Assembly: GCF_029543155.1 (NCBI RefSeq)
Contig: NZ_JARQXA010000009.1
Location: forward strand, 82,014-146,013
DNA: 64,000 bases
DNA from: Sphingomonas sp. HITSZ_GF
GTDB taxonomy: Bacteria > Pseudomonadota > Alphaproteobacteria > Sphingomonadales > Sphingomonadaceae
Direction of reading: 5' to 3'
This document shows positions 35,580-43,543 of the stretch, one piece after another. The first letter of the stretch is position 1. Each line of letters opens with the position of its first letter. Below the pieces are notes generated by a model. It made no database searches, was not told the DNA's origin, and saw only the letters and a list, made by a program, of their open reading frames with translations. A program made the translations under genes and the position numbers.

Positions 35580-36791
35580 ATGAACTCGATCGATCGGTAC
35601 ATGGCGCGGCTGATCGCGGTGCCCCTGATCTCCACATTGCTCATTTCGGCGATGCTGCTGGTGCTCGACCGCATGCTGCGCCTGTTCGAGTTCGTTGCGA
35701 CCGAGGGCGGCCCGGTGAGCGTCGTCTGGCGGATGCTCGCCAATCTGCTGCCCGAATATCTCGGCCTGGGCATTCCGATCGGCCTGATGCTCGGCTGCCT
35801 GCTCGCCTTCCGACGCCTGGCGACCTCGTCAGAGCTCGACGTGCTGCGCGGCGTAGGCATGAGCTACACGCGGCTGCTCAAGGTGCCGTACATGTACGCC
35901 TTTGCGCTGGCACTGCTGAACCTGGCGATCGTCGGCTATATCCAGCCGACCTCGCGCTACAATTACGAGCAGCTGCGCTTCGAGCTGCGCTCGGGCGCGC
36001 TCGGCGCCTCGATCAAGGTGGGCGAGTTCACCAGCTTCGGCCAGAAGATGACGCTGCGCATCGAGGAGAGCAAGGACGAGGGCCGCAAGCTCTCGGGCAT
36101 CTTCGTGCAGATGATGACCAAGGATGGCACCCCGGTGGCGGTGACTGCCGAGAACGGCCAGTTCCTGCGCTCCGACGATCCCGACGTGATCATCTTCCGC
36201 CTGCAGAACGGCACCCTGGTCCACCAGGACAAGGGATCGCCGACGCCGCGGGTGCTGACTTTCACCACGCACAACCTGCCGATCCCGCTGCCCAAATATG
36301 AGCAGTTCCGCACGCGCGGCGGCAAGAATATCGAGCGGACGCTGCCCGAATTGGCGGTGATCGGCCGCAACCCGCAATCGAGCGTGGAGGACCGCGAGAC
36401 CAGCCGCGCCGCCTTCCATTTCCGCCTGGCGGAAGTCGCGTCGATGTTCCTGCTGCCGCTGCTCGCGGTGGCGCTGGGCGTGCCGCCCAAGCGATCGACC
36501 TCGGCGCTGGGCATCTTCCTGTCGATCGTGATGATCGTGACCTATCACAAGATCAACGAGTTCGGGCAGTCGTTCGGCGCCAGCGGCAGCGTCGATCCGA
36601 TCATCGCGCTCTGGGGCCCCTTCACGGTCTTCGCTGCCCTGGTGATCTGGATGTACTATCAAATCGCCTATGTGCCCGGCGCCCAGCCGATCGGCGCGCT
36701 CGAAAAGGCGTTCGAGAAGCTCACCAAGGCGATCGTGCGCTTCCTGCCCGGCCGCCGCCGCAAGCTGCAGAGCGACGAGGCCACCGCATGA
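35580..36791 (+). CDS. lptF: LPS export permease LptF
   Basis: A 403-residue inner-membrane permease of the LptF/LptG (YjgP/YjgQ) family. Three N-terminal helices, a periplasmic beta-jellyroll (about residues 100-265), and three C-terminal helices are visible. YMARLIAVPLISTLLI at the start and LGIPIGLMLGCLLAFRRLA are typical. With LptG and LptB it moves lipopolysaccharide (or the glycosphingolipid that replaces it here) to the outer membrane. The stop overlaps the lptG start. Confidence 0.93.
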   Translation: MNSIDRYMARLIAVPLISTLLISAMLLVLDRMLRLFEFVATEGGPVSVVWRMLANLLPEYLGLGIPIGLMLGCLLAFRRLATSSELDVLRGVGMSYTRLLKVPYMYAFALALLNLAIVGYIQPTSRYNYEQLRFELRSGALGASIKVGEFTSFGQKMTLRIEESKDEGRKLSGIFVQMMTKDGTPVAVTAENGQFLRSDDPDVIIFRLQNGTLVHQDKGSPTPRVLTFTTHNLPIPLPKYEQFRTRGGKNIERTLPELAVIGRNPQSSVEDRETSRAAFHFRLAEVASMFLLPLLAVALGVPPKRSTSALGIFLSIVMIVTYHKINEFGQSFGASGSVDPIIALWGPFTVFAALVIWMYYQIAYVPGAQPIGALEKAFEKLTKAIVRFLPGRRRKLQSDEATA

Positions 36792-37888
36792 TGGGCCTGA
36801 CCCAGTTCTTCCCGTCGCGCACCATGTCCGCCTACATGGCCAAGATGTTCCTGGTGCGCACCTTCGCTATTCTCGGCGCGCTGGTGCTCATCCTTCAGTC
36901 GCTCGACTTGCTCACCGAGAGCGGCCGCGTGCTGGCCCAGCCCGGCAACGGCGATGCCGAGATCTGGCGCTATGTGAGCCTGCGGGTTCCCCAGATTGCC
37001 GCGACCTTCCTGCCCTATTCGGTGCTGCTCGGATCGATCCTGACGCTGTTCCAGCTCAACCAGAACAGCGAAGTGACCGCGATGAAGGCCTCCGGCCTCT
37101 CCGCGCACCAGGTGCTGGCACCGCTGCTGCTCACCGGCGTGGTGGTCGCCGCCATCTCCTTCCTGTTCAACGACCGGATCGTGACGCGCGCCACCGCGAC
37201 GCTCGAGCAGTGGAAGAAGGTGGAATATGCGGCGCTGCCGATCGACCGGGGCGACCGCAGCAACGTGTGGGTGAAGGGCGACAATAACCTGATCCAGGTG
37301 CAGCAGATCCGCGGGCGCGGCGATGCGGCGCAGCTCTACGGCATCACCGTCTATGAGCGGCAGAACCGCTCGCTGGTCAGCATCCTGACCGCGCCGCACG
37401 GCGTGCGCGACGGCAATGGCTGGCGCGTCGACAATGCCGAGCGCTTCACCGTGGCGACCGACAAGAAGGCCAAGGTCGGCAGCGTGGTGATTGGCCACAA
37501 TATCCGGCCGGACCAGTTCACCCTCGCCCATGTCGACGCCGATTCGATGGACTTCCTGACGCTCAACGACGCGATCGGCGACCTGAAGGTGGCCGGCCGC
37601 CAGACCGACGCGCTGGAAGGCGCGCTGTGGCACAAGCTGGCCGGGCCGCTCTCGGCGATCCTGATGCCGCTGCTGGGCGCAGTCGCCGGCTTCGGCCTGG
37701 CGCGCTCGGGCAAGCTGTTCGTCCGCGCCGTGATCGGCATGGCGCTGGGCTTCCTCTATTTCGTCGCCGACAATTTCGCGCTCGCGATGGGCAATCTGGG
37801 CGCCTACCCCCCCTTCCTCGCCGCCTGGGCGCCGTTCCTGCTGTTCCTGATGATCGGCGAAGCGGTGCTGCTGCGGACGGAGGAATAG
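36788..37888 (+). CDS. lptG: LPS export permease LptG
   Basis: A 366-residue partner of LptF with the same layout of three helices, a periplasmic jellyroll and three helices. It opens with FPSRTMSAYMAKMFLVRT and ends with a helix including FLYFVADNFALAMGNLG, both characteristic of LptG. It starts with two ATG codons overlapping the lptF stop. Downstream it converges with a DUF559 gene only seven bases away. Confidence 0.93.
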   Translation: MMGLTQFFPSRTMSAYMAKMFLVRTFAILGALVLILQSLDLLTESGRVLAQPGNGDAEIWRYVSLRVPQIAATFLPYSVLLGSILTLFQLNQNSEVTAMKASGLSAHQVLAPLLLTGVVVAAISFLFNDRIVTRATATLEQWKKVEYAALPIDRGDRSNVWVKGDNNLIQVQQIRGRGDAAQLYGITVYERQNRSLVSILTAPHGVRDGNGWRVDNAERFTVATDKKAKVGSVVIGHNIRPDQFTLAHVDADSMDFLTLNDAIGDLKVAGRQTDALEGALWHKLAGPLSAILMPLLGAVAGFGLARSGKLFVRAVIGMALGFLYFVADNFALAMGNLGAYPPFLAAWAPFLLFLMIGEAVLLRTEE

Positions 37889-37895
37889 GCGCAGG

Positions 37896-38288
37896 CTACT
37901 CCCTTCTTCTCCCCTCCCTGGAAGGGAGGGGTCGGGGGTGGGTTGGCCTGCCACGGGCCGTGACTTCCGCGAGAATGGCTTCCGCTACCCCGTCGGGATT
38001 CTCCACTACGTCCGAATTCCAGAAGCGCAGGACCTTCCATCCCAGCGATTCCAGAAACGCAGTGCGCCGCGCGTCATATTCAGAATCGATGTGCTGGCTG
38101 CCGTCGAGCTCAATTGCGAGCCTCACGCTGCGGCAGGCGATGTCGAGGAAATAGGGGCCGACGCGATGTTCGCGCGTAAAGCGTGGGCGGAACGGCGAAA
38201 TGCGGTGCCAGATTAGCTTCTCCGCGTCCGTTGGGTTGTTGCGCAGCTCGCGGGCGCGTTGGGTCAGCTTGGGTGGCACCCTTGGCAT
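37896..38288 (-). CDS. DUF559 endonuclease-like protein, intact
   Basis: A 130-residue protein of the DUF559 family (Vsr/MutH-like restriction fold). Residues 18-105 hold the domain: NNPTDAEKLIWHRI, FRPRFTREHRVGPYFLDIAC, LAIELDGSQH with the acidic metal residues, and GWKVLRFWN. The last 18 residues (RPTHPRPLPSREG) are encoded by the flanking repeat itself, so the gene runs into its inverted repeat. It is similar in layout to the broken copy at 33883 but only distantly related in sequence. A role in DNA cleavage during repeat movement is inference. Confidence 0.8.
   Translation of the reverse strand: MPRVPPKLTQRARELRNNPTDAEKLIWHRISPFRPRFTREHRVGPYFLDIACRSVRLAIELDGSQHIDSEYDARRTAFLESLGWKVLRFWNSDVVENPDGVAEAILAEVTARGRPTHPRPLPSREGRRRE
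37909..37945. repeat. Left inverted repeat of DUF559 element 2
   Basis: A 37-base unit beginning CTCCCCTCCCTGGAAGGGAG, itself a hairpin. The complement of 38320-38356 matches it at 35 of 37 positions. It overlaps the 3' end of the DUF559 gene. Confidence 0.85.
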
Positions 38289-38319
38289 TCATTGATGCTA
38301 CGCCAGCCCTCGCGGAGGG

Positions 38320-38356
38320 CAACCCACCCCCAGCCCCTCCCTTCCAGGGAGGGGAG
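38320..38356. repeat. Right inverted repeat of DUF559 element 2
   Basis: Inverted 37-base copy of 37909-37945, about 30 bases upstream of the DUF559 start codon. A further small hairpin (GCCCTCGCGGAGGGC) lies just inside it. Confidence 0.85.
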
Positions 38357-38360
38357 TTTG

Positions 38361-38393
38361 AAACAAAAAGGCCGGGGATCGCTCCCCGGCCTT
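38361..38393 (-). terminator. Terminator of the desaturase gene
   Basis: An 11-base perfect stem AAGGCCGGGGA / TCCCCGGCCTT with a four-base loop, followed on the minus strand by TTTTTGTTT. Confidence 0.88.
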
Positions 38394-38419
38394 CTCTGTT
38401 TCAACCGTCCGCGAAAGGA

Positions 38420-39535
38420 TCAGCGGGCGCCCATCGTGCTCTGCGCGAGGCGGTGCATCAGGCCGCGCAGCGTGGGGTAATTGGCCTTGTGATAGGCCGA
38501 CGCCTCTTCGAGCGCGCCCGAGATGCGGCGGTGCGCCTCGTCGAGCGCGTGATAGGGCAGGCTCGGCAGCAAATGGTGCAGCGCGTGGTAGCGCAGGCCG
38601 ACCGGCGCCCAGAGATAGGCGAGGAAGCCCGGCGTCGGCACGTTGACGCTGTCGAGATACTGGGCCGTCACCGTCAGCGGCTCGCCGTCATTCTCCCAGA
38701 GATGCGCCACGAGGGTGCGGACCTGGTTGATCACCGCCACGCCGGCGACGACCGCGAGATAGATGCCGAAGGCGCGCAGCGGCACCACGCCGGTCGCAAC
38801 TGCGGTGATCAGCGCGATCGAGAAGATGCTGGCGCCGGCTTCCTGCCAGTACCACTGCTTGCGGAACTCGCCCTCGGGCGCGCGGCGCGAGAATTTCGGA
38901 TTGATCTGCAGCCCCGAATATTTGGCGACGACGAGGCGGCGCAGCGGCGGGATCACCAGCGAGAGCGGGGTGAGCACGCCGAAGCGGATCAGCATCGCCA
39001 CCGGCAGCAGCAGCGAAACGAGCAGGAACATCGGCAGCGTCCACGGCTTCATCAGCGCGAGCGGCAGATATTCGGGATCCTCGACCGTGCCGTAGCGGGT
39101 GCGGGCATGGTGCATGGTATGCACGCCTTCGTACATGAACGAAGGCACGAGCAGCGGCACGCCGAGGATCAGGTTCCACACCAGGCGGAAGTTCGGCAGC
39201 AGCGAATGCTTGAGATGGGTGATCTCGTGGATGAACAGGCTGGCGCGATAGAGCGCGAGCACCGCCACCACGCCGGCGAGCAGCGCCAGCGGCCAGCTGG
39301 GCGCCAGGATGGTCGCGGCGAGCGCGCCATAGCCGATCCCGGCCGACAGCAGCATGTCCGTCCAGTAGATGCGCCTGTTGGGCGTGTGCAGGTCGCGCGT
39401 CAGCTCGGCCGCGGCGCGCAGCATCGCGCGATCATCGGGCACGCCGGAAAGCTTGATACGCGCCGAGGCCGGCGCCGTTTCCGGCTCGGCATCGTCGATC
39501 TTCAGGGCAAGCGATTTCGTCATGATGTCTGCCAT
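38420..39535 (-). CDS. Membrane fatty acid desaturase
   Basis: A 371-residue integral membrane protein with the three histidine boxes of membrane desaturases: HEITH (first), HTMHH (second) and HALHH (third), separated by hydrophobic helices. It would introduce a double bond or hydroxyl into an acyl chain with a di-iron centre. Which acyl chain is not clear; a role on the fatty acid or sphingoid part of membrane lipids is possible. The start at 39535 has no clear ribosome binding site, and an ATG at 39523 is an alternative. Confidence 0.88.
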   Translation of the reverse strand: MADIMTKSLALKIDDAEPETAPASARIKLSGVPDDRAMLRAAAELTRDLHTPNRRIYWTDMLLSAGIGYGALAATILAPSWPLALLAGVVAVLALYRASLFIHEITHLKHSLLPNFRLVWNLILGVPLLVPSFMYEGVHTMHHARTRYGTVEDPEYLPLALMKPWTLPMFLLVSLLLPVAMLIRFGVLTPLSLVIPPLRRLVVAKYSGLQINPKFSRRAPEGEFRKQWYWQEAGASIFSIALITAVATGVVPLRAFGIYLAVVAGVAVINQVRTLVAHLWENDGEPLTVTAQYLDSVNVPTPGFLAYLWAPVGLRYHALHHLLPSLPYHALDEAHRRISGALEEASAYHKANYPTLRGLMHRLAQSTMGAR

Positions 39536-39675
39536 TTGGCGGGAGATAGTGGCTTTATGGTGGCATTCCAGGGGTTAGGACGAGGCACCCCGGCCCCTGT
39601 AATGCCGTGCTTGACACTGGACCCTTGGCGAAGGACTGCATTGCGCTGAATCAAACCCAAGAAAGGGCTTTCCCC

Positions 39676-40833
39676 TTGCCCAGCGGCCCGCTCAGCATCC
39701 GTCCCGTCTCTTCCAAGCGCGATACCAAGCAGTTCATCGAGATCGCCTACACGCTCAATTCGGGCGACCCGAACTGGGTGCCGCCGCTGCGCGACGAAGT
39801 GGCGTCGACGATCAGCCCGAAGAAGAATGGCTGGTTCAGCCATGCCGAGGCCCAGTATTTCCTCGCCGAGCGCGACGGCAAGGCGGTGGGGCGCATCTCG
39901 GCGCATATCGACCGGCTGGCGCTGGAGATGCCGGCCGAGCAGGGCTTCGGCCCGGGCACCGGCTTCTGGGGCCTGTTCGAGGCGGAGGACCAGAATGCCG
40001 CCAAGGCGCTGATCAATGCCGCCGAGGACTGGCTGCGCGGCAAGGGCATGACCAGGGCATTGGGGCCGGTCAGCCTGTCGATCTGGGAGGAGCCCGGCCT
40101 GCTGGTGAAGGGGCACGACCACTCCCCCACCGTGCTGATGGGCCACCACCCGGCGCATTATCAGGGCTGGATCGAGGCGGCGGGCTACAAGCCGGCCAAG
40201 TCGCTGATCACCTACGACCTCGACGTGAGCAAGCCGTTCCCGCCGCTGATCAACCGCATCGTCGAGAATGGCGAGAAGAACCCCAAGATCCGCATCCGCA
40301 AGGTCGACAAGTCGAAGTTCGACCAGGAAGCGGCGATCATCCTGGCGATCCTCAACGATGCCTGGGCGGACAATTGGGGCTTCGTGCCGCTGACCCAGCC
40401 CGAGATCGACGATGTCGGGAAGAAGCTGAAGCCGCTGGTGTTCGAGGATCTGATCATGATCGCCGAGCTCGAAGGCGAACCGGTGGCCTTCATGGTCACC
40501 CTGCCCGACCTCAACGAAGCGGTGAAGCCGCTGAACGGCTCGCTGCTGCCCTTCGGCTGGGCCAAGCTGCTCTGGTGGCTGCGCAAGCCACAGGTGCGGA
40601 CGATGCGCGTGCCGCTGATGGGCGTGGTGAAGCGGCTCCAGGCCTCGCGCATGGCGAGCCAGCTGGCCTTCATGATGATCGAATATATCCGCCGCGCGGC
40701 GGTGGCCAATTACGGCGCGAGCCGCGGCGAGATCGGCTGGGTGCTCGACGACAACCAGGGCATGAACGCGATCGCCGACGCGATCGAATCCAAGGTCAAC
40801 CGCGAATACGTCATCTACCAGAAGCCGCTCTGA
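39676..40833 (+). CDS. GNAT-like N-acetyltransferase domain protein
   Basis: About 385 residues of a conserved alphaproteobacterial family, often labelled N-acetyltransferase. Recognisable parts are GPLSIRPVSSKRD at the start, NWVPPLRDE, FFLAERDGKAVGRISAHID-like text near residue 70, GPVSLSIWEEPGLL, and a C-terminal GEIGWVLDDNQGMN. Function unknown. The start is uncertain: TTG at 39676 lies eight bases after AAAGGG and directly precedes the conserved region, while an in-frame GTG at 39607 would add 23 residues. Confidence 0.75.
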   Translation: MPSGPLSIRPVSSKRDTKQFIEIAYTLNSGDPNWVPPLRDEVASTISPKKNGWFSHAEAQYFLAERDGKAVGRISAHIDRLALEMPAEQGFGPGTGFWGLFEAEDQNAAKALINAAEDWLRGKGMTRALGPVSLSIWEEPGLLVKGHDHSPTVLMGHHPAHYQGWIEAAGYKPAKSLITYDLDVSKPFPPLINRIVENGEKNPKIRIRKVDKSKFDQEAAIILAILNDAWADNWGFVPLTQPEIDDVGKKLKPLVFEDLIMIAELEGEPVAFMVTLPDLNEAVKPLNGSLLPFGWAKLLWWLRKPQVRTMRVPLMGVVKRLQASRMASQLAFMMIEYIRRAAVANYGASRGEIGWVLDDNQGMNAIADAIESKVNREYVIYQKPL

Positions 40834-40854
40834 GGCTTCGAAACGGCCACGACC

Positions 40855-40885
40855 GGCCTGCTCCCGGTTGCAATGGGAGCAGGCC
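40855..40885 (+). terminator. Hairpin after the GNAT-like gene
   Basis: An 11-base perfect stem GGCCTGCTCCC / GGGAGCAGGCC, 22 bases after the stop. There is no T run, so termination strength is doubtful. Confidence 0.5.
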
Positions 40886-40910
40886 GGCGCCGGCCTAGGG
40901 AACCGGGGGA

Positions 40911-40950
40911 ACGAAACCCGCGGCGGCGGAACGCTACTGGCCGCCGCGGG
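40911..40950 (-). terminator. Terminator of the first small secreted protein gene
   Basis: A ten-base perfect stem CCCGCGGCGG / CCGCCGCGGG. On the minus strand it is followed by TTTCGTT. It lies 17 bases after the stop at 40967. Confidence 0.55.
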
Positions 40951-40966
40951 AGCCCTCCCTGGGCGT

Positions 40967-41236
40967 TCAGCGCGGCTGCTTCATCAATTCCAGGGGATCG
41001 ATGCCGTCGGCGAGCCAGTCCGCACGGGTGCGGCACTGACGCTTCGGGATCCTCGAGCCCGTCATCAGGGCGTCGATGCAGTATTTGCGACTGTCGGCCT
41101 TCGGCGACTGCTCTTCCTGCTTGGGTTTGGCGGCCGGATCATTTCCGACAGCGGCGGCGGGGGAGACGGCGCCGGCGGCGAAAGTGATGCCGGCCAGCAG
41201 GGTGGCAGCGGCAGAAACAAGGGTCTTGCGGGTCAT
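40967..41236 (-). CDS. Small secreted protein, two-cysteine motif, paralogue 1
   Basis: An 89-residue exported protein with a signal peptide (to about SPAAA, residue 29), a Lys/Glu-rich linker, and a short motif RKYCIDALMTGSRIPKRQC followed by RTRADW. I do not recognise a named family. The adjacent gene encodes a protein with the same layout and motif, so they are a tandem duplication. The two cysteines probably form a disulfide in the periplasm. Confidence 0.72.
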   Translation of the reverse strand: MTRKTLVSAAATLLAGITFAAGAVSPAAAVGNDPAAKPKQEEQSPKADSRKYCIDALMTGSRIPKRQCRTRADWLADGIDPLELMKQPR

Positions 41237-41335
41237 ATCGAATTCCTTTGGCTCAGGGGGGCAGAGCCGGCGAACGGTCGGCGCTCCGGGGGCAGCACCG
41301 CAGCCGTTCGCCGCGCAGGGGGCGGCGTCAGCCGC

Positions 41336-41608
41336 TCAGTTCTTCTTGGTCTTGGCCGGATCCTGGCCGGTCGCCGCGATCCATTCGGCGCGGGTGTGGC
41401 ACTCGCGCTTCGGGAACATCGTGCCGGTCGACGGGCCCTGGACGCAGTACTTCTTCTGCATCGCCTTGTCGGACTGGTCGTCCTGCTTGGCCGTGGATTC
41501 CTTGGCCGGGTCGTTGGCGCGGGCCAGCGCCGGCGAGACGGTGCCCGCGATCAGGGTGGTGGCGGCCAGAGCGGCCAGAAACGCGGACTGGATGGGCGTG
41601 CTGTTCAT
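41336..41608 (-). CDS. Small secreted protein, two-cysteine motif, paralogue 2
   Basis: A 90-residue exported protein: signal peptide to about PALARA (residue 31), then a charged linker and KKYCVQGPSTGTMFPKREC followed by HTRAEW. It shares the pattern YC-x(5-6)-TG-x-PKR-x-C-x-TRA-x-W with the gene 99 bases downstream. The ATG at 41608 follows GAGTTGAGGAT, a good ribosome binding site. Function unknown. Confidence 0.72.
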   Translation of the reverse strand: MNSTPIQSAFLAALAATTLIAGTVSPALARANDPAKESTAKQDDQSDKAMQKKYCVQGPSTGTMFPKRECHTRAEWIAATGQDPAKTKKN

Positions 41609-41830
41609 ATCCTCAACTCCTCTACCGAGACATGACAGGCGCTCCTTCCCGCCTGTGCCCAATGCTTCGCAATCGGCGTGCCAGTTTTGGTAGTTTCGGA
41701 AATTCAATGACTTAGCCGAATATGACCAAGTGGTGACGTGCTATAGCACAGCAATACACACCAAATATTGGGATTTGCGCCGCCCCCGCGTCCGGAAGCG
41801 GACAGTCGGCCTGTCCGGAAACGGCCAGTT

Positions 41831-42604
41831 CTAGCGGAGCGAAACCCAGGTGGGCGCGTGATCGCTGGCCTTTTCGCGGCCGCGATAGGGCTTGTTGACA
41901 CCGGCGCCGAGGAAGCGATCGGCAGCGATCGGGCTCAGCAACAGGTGATCGATGCGGAAGCCGGCATCGCGCTGCCAGGCGCCGGCCTGATAGTCCCAGA
42001 AGGTCCAGATGCCGCCGCCGGGATAGCGGGTGCGCAGCGAATCGGTCCAGCCCTGGGCCAGCAGCGCGCGGTAGCGCTCGCGGCTCTCGGGCTGCATCAG
42101 CGCATCTTCCTGCATCGCGCGCACCGAGAAGGTGTCGTCGTCATTGGGGATGACATTATAGTCGCCGGCCAGCACCACCGGGCGCTCCTCGGCGAGCAGC
42201 GCCTGCGCACGATCGGCGAGGCGCTCCATCCACTTCAGCTTGTAGTCGAACTTGGGGCCGGGCTGCGGATTGCCGTTGGGCAGATAGATGGAGGCGACGA
42301 TCAGATCGCCGATCTCGGCCTCGATATAGCGGCTGTGCGCGTCCTCGGGATCACCCGCCAGGCCGCGCTGGCGCTCGACCGGCTGCTGGCCCTTCGCCAG
42401 CACCGCGACACCGTTGAACCCCTTCTGCCCGTGCCACACCGCGCCATAGCCGGCGGCCTCGATGTCCTTGACCGGCAGCGTCTCGTCAGCGCCCTTCAGT
42501 TCCTGGAGGCAGACAATATCGGGCTGCTGCTCGGCGAGATATTCCAGCAGGCGCTCCATGCGCGCCTTGATGCCGTTGACATTGTAGGTGACGATCTTGG
42601 GCAA
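41831..42604 (-). CDS. xthA: Exodeoxyribonuclease III
   Basis: A 257-residue AP endonuclease/exonuclease. The fold landmarks are TYNVNGIKAR at the start, LQELKG with the metal Glu, GYGAVWHGQKGFNGVAVL, AGDYNVIPNDDD, WTFWDYQAG, and the terminal ASDHAPTWVSL with the catalytic Asp-His. It repairs abasic sites. It is ten bases downstream of erpA, so probably cotranscribed. Confidence 0.94.
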   Translation of the reverse strand: MPKIVTYNVNGIKARMERLLEYLAEQQPDIVCLQELKGADETLPVKDIEAAGYGAVWHGQKGFNGVAVLAKGQQPVERQRGLAGDPEDAHSRYIEAEIGDLIVASIYLPNGNPQPGPKFDYKLKWMERLADRAQALLAEERPVVLAGDYNVIPNDDDTFSVRAMQEDALMQPESRERYRALLAQGWTDSLRTRYPGGGIWTFWDYQAGAWQRDAGFRIDHLLLSPIAADRFLGAGVNKPYRGREKASDHAPTWVSLR

Positions 42605-42614
42605 GGGGCGCTCT

Positions 42615-42956
42615 TCAGACGGAGAAGCTGGTGCCGCAACCGCAGCCCGAGGCTGCGTTGGGATTGGTCACCGCGAAATGCGCGCCGCCGAGATTGTCGA
42701 CATAGTCGACCTGGGCGCCGCGGACGAGATCGAGGCTGATCGAATCGACCACCAGGCGCACGCCATCGACTTCGGCGACGCTGTCGTCGCTCTCCACCAC
42801 GTCGGCAAAGCCGAACTTGTACTGGAAGCCCGAGCACCCGCCGCCCTCGACCGAGAGGCGCAGGATCGCCGGCTTGCCCTGCTTGGCCGCGATCGCCGCG
42901 ACGCGCGCGGCGGCGGCGGGGGTAAAACCGATCTCGGGCTGGGTGAGCGTTGCCAT
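42615..42956 (-). CDS. erpA: A-type iron-sulfur cluster carrier, ErpA-like
   Basis: A 113-residue protein of the A-type carrier family (ErpA/IscA/SufA). The three cluster cysteines are C41 (GGGCSGFQY) and C105, C107 (ASGCGCGTSF). It receives Fe-S clusters and inserts them into target proteins. ErpA is preferred because it is encoded apart from a suf or isc operon and carries GFQYKFGF, but IscA-type cannot be excluded. The next gene is xthA. Confidence 0.88.
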   Translation of the reverse strand: MATLTQPEIGFTPAAAARVAAIAAKQGKPAILRLSVEGGGCSGFQYKFGFADVVESDDSVAEVDGVRLVVDSISLDLVRGAQVDYVDNLGGAHFAVTNPNAASGCGCGTSFSV

Positions 42957-42995
42957 GGGCTGGAGATAGTGGCGCAGGCGCGCGGAGGCAATGCG

Positions 42996-43484
42996 TCAGC
43001 CACCCTCCCCCGGCCCTTCCCGGATCGCATCGGCGAAGCGGCGGGTGAGGCGCACGAAGCTGTCGAGCTCGTCCGCGCTCCATTCGGCGAACACGCCGCC
43101 CAGGATTCGCTCGCGCGCCGCATCGATCCGGTCGGTCATCGCCTTGCCCGCCGCCGTGGCCACGGCTTCGCGCACGCGCTTGTCGGCAGCACCGGCCCGG
43201 CGCTCGACCAGGCCGAGGCTTTCGAGCTTCGCGACCTGGCGGCTGACGGTGGTATAGTCGCGTCCGAGCCGGTCCGCCGCCTCCACCACGCCGATCGGGC
43301 CGAACCGCTCGATGCCGACGAGCAGCGGGAACAGCGCGCGATCTAGCTTGATCCCCGCGGCGCGGATCAGCAGCTCGTCGCGCTGCGGCCGGTTCATCAC
43401 TGCGACGATATCGAGCATCGCGCTGTGCAGCGCCGCGAGCTGCGTCGATATATGTGTATTATGCACATTATTGCTTGACGGCAT
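42996..43484 (-). CDS. MarR family transcriptional regulator
   Basis: A 162-residue MarR repressor with the winged helix around residues 50-110 (LFPLLVGIERFGPIGVVEAADRLG, then TTVSRQVAKLE). The ATG at 43484 is chosen because the conserved helix LAALHSAMLDIVAVMNRPQRDE needs upstream residues. As a result, one of its two operator copies lies inside codons 6-11 of its own gene. It is divergent from a quinone oxidoreductase-like gene that it very probably controls. Confidence 0.9.
   Translation of the reverse strand: MPSSNNVHNTHISTQLAALHSAMLDIVAVMNRPQRDELLIRAAGIKLDRALFPLLVGIERFGPIGVVEAADRLGRDYTTVSRQVAKLESLGLVERRAGAADKRVREAVATAAGKAMTDRIDAARERILGGVFAEWSADELDSFVRLTRRFADAIREGPGEGG
43452..43468. promoter_or_regulatory. 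MarR operator copy 1, inside the regulator gene
   Basis: ATGTGTATTATGCACAT, an imperfect palindrome. Its complement differs from copy 2 at one base. It lies within the N-terminal codons of the MarR gene. Confidence 0.7.
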
Positions 43485-43503
43485 CAGAACCCCTTCGCCA
43501 TAT

Positions 43504-43520
43504 ATGTGCATCATACACAT
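43504..43520. promoter_or_regulatory. MarR operator copy 2, at the oxidoreductase promoter
   Basis: ATGTGCATCATACACAT, the inverted copy of the site at 43452. It lies right after a possible promoter on the plus strand (TTGACG at 43475, CATATA at 43499, spacing 18) and ends 23 bases before the oxidoreductase ATG. Confidence 0.7.
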
Positions 43521-43543
43521 ATTCGAGTCGAAGGGAACAGGCG

